Part shown: piece after piece, positions 24,092-37,859 of the stretch
Numbering within the stretch: position 1 is the first letter of the stretch
Layout: every line of letters starts with the position of its first letter
Origin: Cynocephalus volans
Lineage: Eukaryota > Chordata > Mammalia > Dermoptera > Cynocephalidae
DNA length: 64,000 nt
Direction: 5' to 3'
Assembly: GCF_027409185.1 (NCBI RefSeq)
Contig: NC_084469.1
Span: forward strand, 32,850,293 to 32,914,292
Notes under the pieces: model-generated
The model's database searches: none
What the model was told of the DNA's origin: nothing
What the model saw: the letters and a program-made list of their open reading frames with translations, nothing else
Made by a program: the position numbers and the translations under genes

Positions 24092-24590
24092 TGTACTGAG
24101 TTGAATAGTGTCCCCCCACATTAATGTCTATCTGGAACCTGTGAATGTGACCTTATTTAGGAGGCTAGTTTCTTATCCATTAGGCCACTGGGGCAGCTAA
24201 ATGTGACCTTATTTAGAAATAGGGTCTTTGCAGATGTAATCAAGTTAAGACGAGGTCATACTGAATTAGGGTGGGCCTAAATCCAATATGACTGTGTCCT
24301 TATAAGAAGAGGGAAATCTGGACACAGAGACAGACACACAAGTAAGGTGGCCATATGAGGATGGAGGCAGAGATTGGAATTATGCTACCAGAAGTCAAGG
24401 AATCCCTGGGACTACCAGAAGTTGGAGGAGGCAAGAAGGATTCCTCCCCTAGAAACTCCAGAGGAAGTGTGGCTCTGCCAACACCTTGATTTCAATTCTA
24501 GCCTCCATAACTGTAAGGAAATAAATTTCTGTTGTTTTCAGCCATCCAGATTGTGGTAATTTGTTACAGCAGCCCTAGGAAACTAATATG
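24092..24590 (+). mobile_element. MaLR solo LTR with a later insertion
   Basis: MLT1-related LTR: TGTACTGAGTTGAATAGTGT start, GACCTTATTTAGAAATAGGG, TCCTTATAAGAAGAG, AAATAAATTTCTGTTG, ending AAACTAATATG. The 5 bp target duplication CCTAC is at 24087-24091 and 24591-24595. It is interrupted at 24161 by a tRNA-half insertion. Confidence 0.8.
24161..24199 (-). mobile_element. Retroposed 5' half of tRNA-Arg (tailless retropseudogene)
   Basis: On the minus strand the 39-base insert is TAGCT followed by 34 bases beginning GCCCCAGTGGCCTAATGG. These match the 5' half of tRNA-Arg(CCT): acceptor strand, D arm and anticodon stem, stopping in the anticodon loop. It is flanked by an exact 17 bp duplication, AATGTGACCTTATTTAG (24144-24160 and 24200-24216), that belongs to the host LTR. 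There is no A tail. This fits L1-mediated insertion of a truncated RNA, as known for mammalian tailless retropseudogenes. The 5-base leader could be pre-tRNA sequence or filler. Confidence 0.75.
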
Positions 24591-24711
24591 CCTACTATGA
24601 AGTCCAATTACTTTTTCAGAAAAAAGTCAGTTTTTCTGTTCCTCTCCTTCCTCATTGACATTACCCTTGTGGCTTTCTGGATTTCATTAGATTATCCTAA
24701 GAGTGGAGCAC

Positions 24712-24935
24712 AGTGGTTAAGAACACGGGCTCTGGATATAGACTTCCCGGGTCTGCCTCTACCATTAACCTACTATGTGATCTTTGCTTACCTACACTTA
24801 CTGAGCCTCAGTTTCCTCATCTACAAAATATGAACAATAATAGTACTTTAGAGATGTTTTGTGAAGATGAAATGAGTTAATAAATATAACGTGCTTAGCA
24901 TAATACCTGGCTCAAATCAGGACTCAATAAATAAT
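24712..24935 (+). mobile_element. MIR SINE
   Basis: Typical MIR order: CAGTGGTTAAGAACACGGGC, then CTATGTGATCTT, CTGAGCCTCAGTTTCCTCAT and GTTAATAAATATAACGTGCTTAGCA. Ancient and diverged. Confidence 0.85.
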
Positions 24936-25384
24936 GGGTATTTTAAATTCTGTTATTTAGTTAATAATCTTGGAACCAAGACTTTCCTGCTCCAATTTAA
25001 ACTGGACAATACTGTTACTTGCACATCACTTTCATCATGTTAATTCCTGTCAAAAACCTTTAATTTTCCCTATTTATTACTGTAGCAATTCTAGCTTTCT
25101 TTTACTTGATTTCGAAAAATGTCCATAATCTGGTCCCAACCTAGTCATCTAACGTTATTTTACTCCATAGGGCAGAGTTTTTTGTTCACTGTTGTATCCC
25201 AATGCCTAGAACAGTGTTTGGCCTATTCTGTTTATTCAGTAATCATGTATTAAATGAATGAATTCAGTCAATGCAAAACTGCTGCTCCAAATACGCCATG
25301 TTGGACCTAGCCAAGTCTAACTCTGCCTTCCAAGTCCAAATCAGGTTCTATATCCTTTAGAAGGCATTCTGAGAAACAGAATAG
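24936..25384. other. No recognisable feature
   Basis: Intergenic; a short L2-like phrase near 25170-25260 (ACTGTTGTATCCCAATGCCT). Confidence 0.4.
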
Positions 25385-25625
25385 TGAAGTGGTTAAGAGC
25401 AGACTCTGGAGCCAGACTATCTTAATTCAAATATTGGCTCTGTCGCTGTCTAACTCTCTAACTTGGACATGTTTCTTAACTTGTCTGTGTCTCACCTATT
25501 TCATAAGGTTTCTACCTTAATAGGGTTTTCATCTACTTCATAGGGTTGATAAAGATTAAATGAATTAATATAAAACTCTTAGAATGGTGCCTGCCACAGA
25601 GAAAGTGCTAGTTAAGTGTTTAGGG
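25385..25625 (+). mobile_element. MIR SINE
   Basis: GAAGTGGTTAAGAGCAGACT start, then GGCTCTGTCGCTG, TTCATAGGGTTGATAAAGAT and GAATGGTGCCTG. Old tRNA-derived core SINE. Confidence 0.85.
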
Positions 25626-26439
25626 CAAAAATAAGTACATAAAATATGAGATACAAAATTTAACTTTTAGTTATACACTGTCATATTTTTTCCCAAGTTC
25701 AAGATCATTTGACTCTTTTTCTCTTCTCTTTATGTCCAAGTCAATTGTTCTTTTTTTTTTCTTTTTTCCTTTCAGCTCCCACACTGTAAATCAGGAGTAT
25801 ATTCTCCTCTATTTGGATTCTTTTAACAGTCTCAAAACTGGTCAGTTTCCTGCCTTCCTCTAATTTTATCTATTTACCTGTCTCGCCACTGTTAAAGTAC
25901 TTTTTCCTTAGCACGTGGCTCCATTCCATGAAAAAGTAAAAAAAAAAAAAAAAAAAAACCCACAAAAATCAGTGAAATAATACAATAAAATAAAATAAAA
26001 ATTACTTTTTCTTAATGCTGTGTCAGTCTCTGATTTAAAGCAAAAATATTCTGGATGCTGGGAGCAGTCAAAGATCTAGGCCTCTAGCTGTAATGACTGA
26101 CAGCTCTTTTATCACTTTAACAGAGTTTAGATTTGTACTAGAGTCAGCACTGTATTAGTTAAATGCAGGCATTTATCCCTGTGTTCACTTTGGGACTTCT
26201 GATCACAGAGTAGAGGGAAGAGGAGGTAGGGAGAGGATATAGGTGGAAGAGCACAAAAAGGGAAAAGGCAGAAGTGGAAGAAAACAGAGTTGGTCCCAGA
26301 GAATTGACTGAAAAATTAACTAGATCTAGGCTGCTGCTACAGCAAACTGCCGACCGTTAACTCTTCCACCACTACTAAGCCCGAGTGCACCAGGTCAGGA
26401 GATCCCAGTTTCCAGCTGAGGCACACTGTATGAACCAAG
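25626..26439. other. No recognisable gene; A21 tract
   Basis: Intergenic DNA. A run of 21 A lies at 25938-25958, followed by AATAAAATAAAATAAAA, possibly the tail of an unrecognised retroposon. Confidence 0.4.
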
Positions 26440-26795
26440 CCTGACTTCATCTAGCACTTCAATCCTACATGCAAAAAGGATGACACAGGATTTTGGAGGC
26501 AGTGAAACTACTGTTTGATGCTATGATGGTGGAAGTTATTATACATTTGTTCAAACCCATAGAATGTACATCACCAAGAATGAATCCTAATGCAAACTAT
26601 GGACTTTGGGTGATTATGAAATGCCAATGTAGGTTCATCAGTTGTAACAAATGTACCACTTTGGGGGGGATGTTATAATGGAGGAGGGTATGCATGTGTG
26701 CAGCCAGGTAGTACATGGGAAACCTCTGTACCTTCTTATTTTTGCTGTGAACCTAAAACCACTCTAAAAAAATAAAGTCTTTAAAAATTAAAAAA
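26440..26795 (+). mobile_element. Ancient L1 3' UTR fragment
   Basis: Contains TAGGTTCATCAGTTGTAACA, AATGTACCACTTTGGGGGGG, GAAACCTCTGTACCTTC and AAAATAAAGTCTTTAAAAA, the typical 3' end of L1MA/L1MB-like elements. 5'-truncated and non-coding. Confidence 0.75.
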
Positions 26796-26813
26796 ATTTT
26801 TAAGAGGGAGGGA

Positions 26814-27161
26814 TGCTGTAGACTAAATAGTGTTCCTCCAGAATTCATATATTGAAGTCCTAACCCCCAATGTGATGGTATTTGGAGATGGGGCTTTGGG
26901 GCGGTAGTTTGTATGGGGTCAGAAGGGTAGGGCCATCATGATGCCATTAGTGCCCTATAAGAAGAGACACCAGAGAACTTTGGGTGTCTCTCTCTCCAAC
27001 ATCTGAGGATACAGAGAGGGCAGGCTAGAGAGTTCTCACCAGAACCTGACCATGCTGGCACCCTGATCACTGACTTCCAGCCTCCCAAAGTGTGAGAAAA
27101 TAAATTTCTCTTTTGTGCCATCCAATCTATTGTATTTTGTTAGGCAGCCTGAGATAAGACT
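26814..27161 (+). mobile_element. MLT1-type MaLR solo LTR
   Basis: TGCTGTAGACTAAATAGTGT start, CCTAACCCCCAATGTGATGG, CCCTATAAGAAGAGACACCA and AAATAAATTTCTCTTTTGTG. Standard MLT1 order. Confidence 0.8.
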
Positions 27162-27559
27162 AGAACTGGGGTGTGTGTGTTAGTTATAGGCAGAAGGATC
27201 CCATGTCCAAAAGGTAAAGCTTAAAATTCTGGAAGGAGCCAGTAAGTCATCAGGATGTCTCATCTTATTTGCTAGAGGCATCTTTGGGGGAACAGGTGAT
27301 GGGGGTGGGTAGATGGAAGGCAGGGGACTTGGCCAGTAAGTCTTTGACTTTTTATTGAAGAGTTATTTCAAAACAGGGAACAGAGACAGTTCTGCACCCC
27401 ATAGGAGTTTGTGATGCAGGCACCACCCTGACATGTAAGGCACTAGGCAGCCAGGTGACATGGTCCTTGCTGTCTGGGAATGGTGCCAGCAAAAGCTGGC
27501 TGCCCATCTGCTTGTCTCCGCCTTCCTCCCTCTTCTTGAGATCTGGACTTTGAATGAAC

Positions 27560-28060
27560 CCGGGACCCTGAGACAGTGCCTGAGCGCGTGGCGCGCCTTC
27601 TCCGGCTGCTGAAATACCAGCTGTCATGAGGCGTTCAGCGAGGGAGGGCCATGTTGCCGTCGCGGGCTGGGGCAGCGCCCGAGGGCCTCAAAGGTGCGGG
27701 GCCGGACGGCGCGAGTGGCGGGGACCAGGCCCGACCAGGCCCCTAGCAGCCGGGCCGGAGGGACAGACCCGGGCGCCCAGCTCCGCACGCGCGGCCGCCC
27801 TCGGTCTCCCCCACCCTCAGCGCCACCTCGGTGGCCGCGACCATTGTGCCCCCGCCCCGACTCGTCGCGGGGAGCCGCGGGGCGCGCTGGGGGAAGCCCG
27901 CGTCCTCTCAGCCCGCCGCAGCCCCGCGGGCTCCCCGGGTGACGCGCGAATCGCCACCGAGTCGAGTCCTCCCCGGTCCTAGACAGGCCGGGGCGGTGGG
28001 GGGAGAGGGGCACACTTCACACTTCCGGTCCGGCTGGCCTGGGGTCTGAGGCTCTGGCTC
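27560..28060 (-). promoter_or_regulatory. CpG island upstream of locus B
   Basis: Strongly GC- and CpG-rich. It sits about 4.5 kb upstream of the locus B zinc-finger exon on the minus strand, and so is the best promoter candidate for that locus. On the minus strand an ETS/GABPA motif, CCGGAAGTG, lies at plus-strand 28020-28028, a common element of TATA-less promoters. No clear donor or coding exon found; the open frames are GC-driven. Confidence 0.6.
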
Positions 28061-28287
28061 CTCCTGGAGTCGCAGAGCCTGCGAGGAGTAAAAAGACCAG
28101 TGCCTGGCCCGGAGGGGCCCAGTCCAGTGGGTGCTGCAAGGAGGTCGCGTTTGCCGTGCTAAGAAGGCGGTGGCCCGCAGGGGCGTAGTGGCGGCACTTA
28201 ACCCCGACGGGGCGTGTATCAGGGCAGGCGACCAGAGGACGGGAACCCTGACCTGAAGGAACTGGGGGACACGTGACTGTAATGCCT
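28061..28287. other. Shore of the CpG island
   Basis: Moderately GC-rich flank without a recognised element. Confidence 0.4.
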
Positions 28288-28505
28288 AAGAAAACACGCT
28301 TTGGAGTCAGGCAGGCCCGGACTTGAATTCCAGTTTCTTCACTCACTCGTTGTGGGTTTTAGGGCAAATTATTTTGTCCTGCTAGACCTTCGTTTCCTAT
28401 TTATAAAACGGGGATAACAGTAGTATCCACCACTAAAGACTGAGGTAGGAGTACAAGAAAAACATTGGTGTCAAGTGTGTATCACAGGATACGACACATA
28501 GGAAG
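28288..28505 (+). mobile_element. MIR SINE
   Basis: AACACGCTTTGGAGTCAGGC, GGCAAATTATTTTGTCC, CCTTCGTTTCCTATTTATAA and GATAACAGTAGTA give the MIR order. Confidence 0.75.
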
Positions 28506-28640
28506 TACAGAAAAATAATGGAGCTAGGTAAGGAGGGAGCATTCTTGACAGAGGAACAGCTTGGAAAAGGCCAAAGGGCAAGAAGGTGGTGCCTAGGTCC
28601 CTGGGGAACTGCAGAGAGTTCAGGGGTAAAGGTTGGATTT

Positions 28641-28830
28641 TTTAAAAAAATTTTATTTCATTTATTGAATCAAAATCGATTATATATATTTTGGGGGTTG
28701 AACATTGAGATATGTTGATTAAATCAATATCACTAGCATATATATTGTTACAAATCATTATTCTTTATGCCCCTTGTCCGATCTCTCCCCTTCCCCCATT
28801 CCCTCCCCCTCTCCCTCTAATTGCCCTAGA
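28641..28830 (-). mobile_element. 5'-truncated L1, 3' UTR only
   Basis: A 190-base L1 3' end on the minus strand: T/A-rich tail complement on the left, GGGGGTTGAACATTGAGATA, TACAAATCATTATTC, and a pyrimidine-rich (polypurine on the sense strand) segment. Exact 15 bp target duplication GTAAAGGTTGGATTT at 28626-28640 and 28831-28845. Same L1 subfamily as the 3' end at 44155, different from the full L1 at 55815. Confidence 0.88.
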
Positions 28831-28845
28831 GTAAAGGTTGGATTT

Positions 28846-29384
28846 AGAAGGGAAAGGTAAGCACTTTGCAAAAAGTCCTCGCCAACTAAGTCAACCCTGC
28901 CACTGTAATATATCCTTCTCCTTCCTGGCTCTTACCATGGTTGTAATTTTATTTACGATTCTAATTAATCTTGTAACCTAGGGTGCAGGGTCACCTAAAT
29001 GCCTGGGCACTTACCCACATCTGAAAAGTTAGAAACAGGAAGTGAACGGGTCATAACCCTTTGTTCTGAGTTTCTGTAGTTGCAGGAGGTGGCAGGAAGT
29101 CATGAACCCTGAAATACTAGATAGGCATCAAAATATATCAGCTGAAACTGAAATACAGGCCCCAGAGATTAAATTAGGTGAATTTCTGCCCAGGGAAGAG
29201 CTGGGATCTCTACACCTCCTGTCCCTGTTTTACGTGATGGGTCAATGACAGCAGAGAGCCTTACGCTGTACCAGTTGAGGGCTCAAGGCTTAGCCCCGGT
29301 GACAACTTCCTGAGGTCTCGTTGTTGCCCAAAGAACACATTACTTCTTGGTTCCAAATGCACATTTGGCTTTAAAACTGACCAT
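28846..29384. other. No recognisable feature
   Basis: Intergenic DNA. Confidence 0.4.
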
Positions 29385-29600
29385 TAAACTATGTCCCATG
29401 GTCAACCAATCCAAATTGAACAAGTTCTATCCATCATTTACACAGAGGACCTCAGTGAGAACTTTGGCTATATAAGACAACCCCTTTCCCTTGTTTGGGG
29501 AGACACTGCTCTGGGAGTTATTCCCAGTGTTCTCCTTACTTGCAAATCCTATCCTGGTCTTTGTGTTTTTGCACTCTCTGAGAGAAGGACTCCCTCCTCT
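29385..29600 (+). mobile_element. LTR fragment related to the one at 53480
   Basis: Shares CCAATCCAAATT, GAGGACCT-AGTGAGAAC, TATATAAG, CCCTTGTTTGGGGAGACACT and TCTCCTTACTTGCAA with the LTR at 53480-53986. Ends are not clear. Confidence 0.5.
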
Positions 29601-31496
29601 ACTATTATGATTTCTACCAGCATAGAGACTTGCCTACTTCTGTTCACATCTCTTTGTAGCCCCCAGTTCCTGACACATATTAGAAGCTCAATAAATATTT
29701 ATGGAATGAGTAGATGAGTAGGGCCAGGTCAGAACACATATGGCACATTAAGGACTTTTGACTTTAGGCTGATGTTAGTGGGAAACCGCAGCAGAAGTTT
29801 AGAGAGGAGGTGGCACCATCACGGTTGTTCTAGAGAAAGATCACTCAGGCTGCACTATAGAGAAGAGTTGGAAGCAGGGAGGCATGTTGGGAGGCAGTGG
29901 TAATAGTACAAGCAAGAGATGATGGTGGCCTCTAAGGGCATCAAAAATAGAGAAAAGTGGACTAAATTGGCAGATTATTGGATAACATTCCCTTCCTCTT
30001 CTGTACTCACATGCTCTCTCCCCCAAGTTTGGTAGTAATTCTTGTTTCCTAGGAGATATTTATATGAAGAAACCTCTCCTAACCCACATTCCAATCACCC
30101 CTGTTCCTCAAAGAGATTATCAGACTCTGATTTCCTCTCAGTTCTGGTCCTCCTGGAGTTTAATTCTTTAGCTGTTTAAAGTTTCATGAAGGCAAACTTT
30201 TGTCCTTTAGGCTTTTTCCCTTAACGTTTCAAAATAGGCCGCTCCTTAACAGGTAGATCTTATTCTGCACAATTCAGGTTTACAGATTGGAAACTGATAC
30301 GTTAACTCCTGCTACCCATAAAAGCTTTGAATGGGTTTTCATTTCAAGAACTGTCTGCTCATCTGAAGATTAACACTGTTGTCCTCCCTGAGAACCCACA
30401 GGACTGTAAGTTCCTGGAAGAACAATGACTGTCCTTCTCTAGCCATCTGACCATGGCCCCTGGCACATTTTAGGTAGTCAATACGCATTTCCTGAATAAT
30501 TTTTATTTCAACATTTACAATTGAAAACATTTCCATACTGTAACAAAAATTTCCCTGTTTTCAAATATTCAATATCTGCACTTTAATTCAAGCTCCATAA
30601 GGGATGAAATGGTTAGTTTTCAATCTGCGGATTTCAAGTAATCGTTAATATTTCAAAAAGCCCAAGGCAAATTATATCTTTACCCACAAAAGGGATAAAA
30701 AGACTAATGAAAGTGTTGTTTGCTTTGGCTGGAATTTTAGTACATAGGTCTGATTATGTCGTGCCAATCAGAAGCATGATTGGTGGTTATACATACATTT
30801 GAATAGCCAAAAATAAAGAACTAAATTATTCTTTAATAAGGACACCGGGGAGTAAAAAAGAGAGTTTTGATGTTTAAAAAGTTGGAAACCACTGCATTAA
30901 ATTACCTTCAAGTCCCTTTTAATATCCTGCTTGTCCCTGTGAGCATCACCTTTCACTGTACTGCACCGTAAGGACAGGTAAAGGAGCTGGAGGTAGGTCT
31001 TTTGGAATAAATTCTCAATTCATTTCTTTTATAAAATTAGAATGCTAAATTGTTCCAGCCAATAACAGTTTTGATTAGGTAGAACCTGGGATAACTCAAA
31101 AAAAATTAAGTAATTTTTGATCCAAGTGTATCATGGATGACAACTATTTTGAATTTTCTTTTGCTTCCCCAATAAATTCAAAAGATATTCTCACTTAAAA
31201 AGAGTATTAGTTTATGTGAAATTATTAAAGAGCTAAACCTCTGAGTCAGGTGATGGGGGTAGGCAGGCTTCTCAAACCCCTGCACCACATATCAACCACA
31301 TGCAGCCAGCTTTCAGAGATGGTGTGAATGGGCTTCTCCACTACAGGACGTCCCTTTGCTATTCAGGATGCCCCTCTGGGGAAGCCATAGCTCCGAATGC
31401 TTTGAACTTTAACAGGTCATATTCTTTATGCCAGCCACAAGACACCCTTCTATTATACATTTTATATTTTTCTTGTAAATACCTCATCTTTTGTTT
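29601..31496. other. No gene recognised
   Basis: About 1.9 kb of intergenic DNA. A MIR/L2-like 3' end is visible at 29640-29710 (GACACATATTAGAAGCTCAA) and another at about 30440-30510. No exon evidence. Confidence 0.4.
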
Positions 31497-31510
31497 AAAA
31501 TTAATTAAAG

Positions 31511-31644
31511 GGCCGAGCCCGTGGCGCACTCGGTAGAGTGCTGCGCTGGGAGCGCCCGCCGCGGGTTCGGATCCTATATAGGAATGGCTGGTGCACTCAC
31601 TGGCTGAGTGCCAGTCACGAAAAAATAAAAAAATAAAAAAAAAT
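31511..31644 (+). mobile_element. GC-head tRNA SINE (second type)
   Basis: GGCCGAGCCCGTGGCGCACTC head with box A-like GTGGCGCACTCGGTAGAGTG and box B GGTTCGGATCC, then a fixed tail module (AATGGCTGGTGCACTCACTG, GTGCCAGTCACGAAAAA). Exact 14 bp target duplication AAAATTAATTAAAG at 31497-31510 and 31645-31658. Differs in body from the tRNA-Ile-like SINEs. Confidence 0.9.
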
Positions 31645-31658
31645 AAAATTAATTAAAG

Positions 31659-32009
31659 CTCCAGATGCTCTTTGATGTGTCAACAACAAATTCTTGTTTT
31701 CTCATTTAAACCTCAAAATTACCGCATGAAGTAGATTATTTTGTCACCATTTTATTAATGAGAAAAATAAGGACCAGACAGGGTAAATAATTTGCTCCAG
31801 GTCTAATACACATTGTACTTATACTGGGATTCAAACCCATGTCTTACTGCTTCTAAAGTCGGTGCTCCCTCTGCTACAGATTGCCTCCCTTGGAGCTGTT
31901 CCCCAAACTAATGGTTTCTTTCAGACCCTGGATTCCCCTTGGGATGCACTGACATTGCTCTCACCACACTGAAATGCTTGCTTAAATGGCCCCAGGGGAC
32001 TGGAGTTCT
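31659..32009. other. No recognisable gene; MIR-like remnants
   Basis: Phrases at 31730-31850 (CATTTTATTAATGAGAAAAA, GGATTCAAACCCATG) suggest an old MIR. Confidence 0.45.
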
Positions 32010-32212
32010 AAATGTCCATGGGCAGGATTTCTAAACTGTGGCATTACTGACACTTGGGCTAGATAATTCTTTGTTGTGGGGCTGTGTGACATTTAGCAAC
32101 ATCCCTGGTTGTTAGAGGCCAGTAGTTGCCTACTAGGTGTGGGAACCAAAATGTCTCTAGATATTGCCAAATGCCCCCTGGGGAGCAAAATCACCCCAGG
32201 TGAGAAACGCTG
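32010..32212. mobile_element. MER20-type hAT transposon
   Basis: TTCTAAACTGTGGCATTACT start, GATAATTCTTTGTTGTGGGG, TTAGCAACATCCCTGG, CCAAAATGTCTCTAGATATT and CCCCAGGTGAGAAACGCTG match the MER20 consensus in order. Confidence 0.8.
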
Positions 32213-33304
32213 ACTCCCTTTGTGGTGCATCTCACAAGTACTTCCACTACAGAAAGATATGAGGTTGAAATTCACTTTATCTTCCATTGCCCCATTTGGT
32301 AACTTTCTTATCTGATGACTCATGTAAATTAATATACAATCTGCCAGTCATTCAGAAATATTTAATGACTGAATCTGATTGCACAGATAGGCAGGGCCTA
32401 ATTACCAATATCAGTTACCAGGTTACATTATGACTGGCCTCTCTTGAGTTCTGTTTAGACTCTCCAGTTTTCAAATGAGCTGTCCTAGTTCAAGACAAAA
32501 CTGCTCTCTCTAATCACCTGACCTTTCAAAGTAGAGGCTGTATTCTAGTTCCTAAATGCCCTGCTCCGGCCCTAATTCCATTCTCAATACCTACTGTTCT
32601 CCAGTCTCTTGAACTTTCATTTCCTGATACTACTAGTAGTCAATACTCTTTCTCTGGGGAATACCTTACTTGTCTCTTTTTATTTGTTTTGTTTTTTTGT
32701 TTTTGTTTGTTTTTGTTTTGGCAGCTGGCTCGTATGGGATCACTTGGCTCTTGTACCCCAGCCTTCAGCTAGGATAAGAAATTACTTGTTGTCAAGTCAT
32801 TTCTATTATTTTTTTTTTCCTCTCAATTTGTGGATCATTCTAATTAGCATTATGACATATGCATGAACATATTTTTATAAGGAAGAATAAAGAGGAATAT
32901 GTATAAAATGTATACCTAAATGAAGAATTTATCAAATTCCTCCCAGAGAAAGATTTAATCACTCTAAAGTACTGAAAGCAGATTTATATCTGTCACTGGA
33001 CTAGGAAGTCATGATAGAAATGGCTCCTTCCATGAAGAATTTAGTTTTGGGGTTGTTGCTAACATGATTTCTAATTATTTTAATAATGATAGCAATCCCT
33101 TAAAAGATTCTCAAGTAATTATATTCTTGGGACCATGCTCCAGTGTCAACTCTGAGACAGAAAAAAGGCTATTATGTCCAAGAGCTTTTAGCTTTTCTAC
33201 TTGATTACATGTGTGTTTTTCATCTGCTAGGACTTTTCTAATATTTCTATCATCAAATGGTTTGTCCAACAACAAAAATCCTCTACAGTGCCATAAGATG
33301 TGGT
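32213..33304. other. No gene; possible SINE remnant near 32690-32765
   Basis: TTTTGTTTTGGCAGCTGGCT at about 32713-32732 is the reverse of a tRNA-SINE tail, followed by a degraded body. The rest shows nothing clear. Confidence 0.4.
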
Positions 33305-35358
<2,054 letters not shown>

Positions 35359-36349
35359 TCTGAAATGATAAGTAGGTCATTCTATAATTCCTTACATACA
35401 AATATGACTCTTCTCTATACTGGAAAGTCTAAGAGGGAGGAATAAAGAACTTAGAAGAGGATCCTTCCCCCTCAGAGATTCAGACCTTATTAGACAAATT
35501 GTCGCTAGCACAGAAACACACACCCTGTAGGTGGACAAGAAACTTGCCAGGGTGCAGGCTGGAGCTGGTCTATAGGAGTGTCCTGAAGAATGCTGGAAAA
35601 ATTCACTGGAAGAGGCAGGCAGTCTAGAGCTGGTCCTCAGGAAGTAGCCTGTGAGATGGGGCAGGAACTCACTGGATGGTGTGGCTGGGCCCAAGATGGT
35701 TCACAGGAACCAGCTCACTAGGGTGAGTGTCACCAGCCCTTCTACAAGTTGATCTGCTGGCAGCCATACCAATAAACAAATTAATTCAAAAAATAAAAAT
35801 AAACAAAAAGAGAACAGTACACCTGTAACAGAAAGAGAAGTTCCTTTCCCTTCCTATGGCCATGAATTGTCCCTCCAGCATCCTCTACTGACAAAGTCTA
35901 AATCTTGTGCTAGCTGGCAAAGGAGATATGTTTACAGGTTCCAGCTCCAGTAACAAGAAAAGCAAAGATGAGTGGATTTGGAGTTCAGAGGCAATAAATT
36001 TAATAACCGGTACACTACCCATTCTTTCCAGTATACCATGATAGTTAAGCAAATCTGGCACTGCCTCTCTGTGCTGTCATTTCAATATAAACCAGTTTTC
36101 CTTTTCTCAGACCTGGCATTTTTTTTTTTTCTGGTATTCTGGTGGAATTGCCTCCTTTTGTATGGCAATTTTATATCCTCCTGCAATTGGTAGACAGATG
36201 AGCTTATTGCTTCAGGGTGTCCATATTATCAAATCCCTGACCTTGCCCAGTCACAAAAACAGATCTCTAAGCTCCTTGAGAGAGTCATTTCACTTTGGTC
36301 CTGCTGATGTGAACTCTCTAATCATTAATATTCTTGCAATGAATGAGAA
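35359..36349. other. Upstream intron of locus C; no exon recognised
   Basis: Includes an unclassified repeat-like stretch at 35580-35770. No SCAN or linker exon found. Confidence 0.4.
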
Positions 36350-36610
36350 ACAACACAGCATAGTGACTAAGAACGTGGACTGTAGGGCAAACTGTCTGGG
36401 ACTGAATCCTGGCTCTATCACTTACTGACTGTGTGACCTCAGGCAAGTTACTGGAGCTTTCAGTGCCTGTTTCCACATTTAAAAAATGGAGATAATAATT
36501 GTACTCACCTCATATAGTTTTGAAAATTAAGTATATATAAATATATGTAAGATATTTAGAACAATGCTTGGCATATAGAAAGCACTGTACAAGTGTCAGC
36601 TGCTGTTATT
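36350..36610 (+). mobile_element. MIR SINE
   Basis: ACAGCATAGTGACTAAGAAC, TGACTGTGTGACCTCAGGCA, ACTGGAGCTTTCAGTGCC and GAACAATGCTTGGCATAT. Typical order. Confidence 0.85.
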
Positions 36611-37001
36611 ATTACTATTATTATTAATTTTTACCTTTTAAGCCCAAGAATTATCATTCAGTAATGTGTCCCTAGCACAAATCTCCATATCCAGGCTGGA
36701 TTTCATTTAAATAATATTCAAATCGATTATTGGAAAGGATTGGCTTTGTCATAATTTTCCATAAAGGGCTTTCTGTTTTTTTAGTTTGTTTGATATATAT
36801 TGTTCAAAATTCAGAAATAGATTATTTAAAAGATGATAGAATAAAGGTATTTCTCCAGACCTACTGAAAACAATTAAAACAAGAGCAATTGAGATGAACT
36901 CCATCTTCAATGAAAGGACCATTTACAGATATTGCCCAAAGTATCATATCCCTGAAAGGCATATTCAGTGATCTTTTGATTAGAGTGAAGAGATCTGAAG
37001 C

Positions 37002-37040
<39 letters not shown>

Positions 37041-37244
37041 GTGGTGTCAGAGAGAAAGTGGGGATTGTCCCTGTGGAGATTTAGTTTGCCATTTTAAAAT
37101 GGGAAGGGACAAGGTGTTAAAGAAGAAACCAGGCTGGCAGGTCACTTCTGTTATCTCCAACCTGCTTCCTAGCTAAATACTGTCTGATATTACTTCCTAG
37201 CTGAATACTGTCAGAGGTGAAGCAAGGTGAAGAAGGAGCAGATA
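36611..37244. other. No gene; (GT)15 microsatellite
   Basis: Intergenic. A GT run of about 30 bases lies at 37004-37034. Confidence 0.5.
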
Positions 37245-37249
37245 GTGTA

Positions 37250-37658
37250 TGCAGTGGATTGGATGGCCCCCCAGAGTCATCGAAGCTCAATCCCCACTGT
37301 AACTGTGGAGGGTGGGAAATCCTATTATGGGAATTGAAAGGTGGGGCCTTGAAGAGATGATTAGATTGTGAGGACCCTACCATAGAGAATTGTTTAATGG
37401 TCATGGGCATGGTTCTGGGGGCTTTAAAAGGAGAGCACATGAGATCTCTCTCCCCCCCTTCTCTCTCTCTCTCTCTCTCTGTGCTCCACTATCCTGCCAT
37501 GTGAGACCCCTGTGTCACCAAAAACAAGGTCTTCACCAGATGTGTTCTCTGGACTTTGGACTTCCTAGCCTCTGAAATTGTAAGCAATAAATTTCATTTT
37601 CTTACAAATAACCCAGTTCCATGTATTTCATTATTAGCAACAGAAATGGACTAAAACA
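37250..37658 (+). mobile_element. Solo LTR, MaLR-like, copy 3 of 3
   Basis: Same LTR as at 2924 and 8551: TGCAGTGGATTGGATGG start, GGTGGGAAATCCTATTATGG, GGGGCCTTGAAGAG, a (TC)n stretch, AATAAATTTCATTTTC, and end GGACTAAAACA. Flanks GTGTA and GTGTG form an imperfect 5 bp target duplication. Confidence 0.8.
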
Positions 37659-37707
37659 GTGTGACTCAAATTTTATTACAAAAAACTTGTGATCTAAAGG
37701 TCTTTTT

Positions 37708-37845
37708 TTTTTCTTTTTTTGTCTTTTTCATGACTGGCACTCAGCCAGTGAGTGCACCGGCCATTCCTATATAGGATCCGAACCCGCGGCAGGAGCGTCG
37801 CACTCCCAGCGCTGCACTCTCCCGAGTGTGCCACGGACTCGGCCC
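37708..37845 (-). mobile_element. GC-head tRNA SINE (second type)
   Basis: Minus-strand copy of the type at 31511: GTCTTTTTCATGACTGGCAC tail complement to CACGGACTCGGCCC head. Target duplication CTAAAGGTCTTTTT at 37694-37707 and 37846-37859. Confidence 0.9.
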
Positions 37846-37859
37846 CTAAAGGTCTTTTT

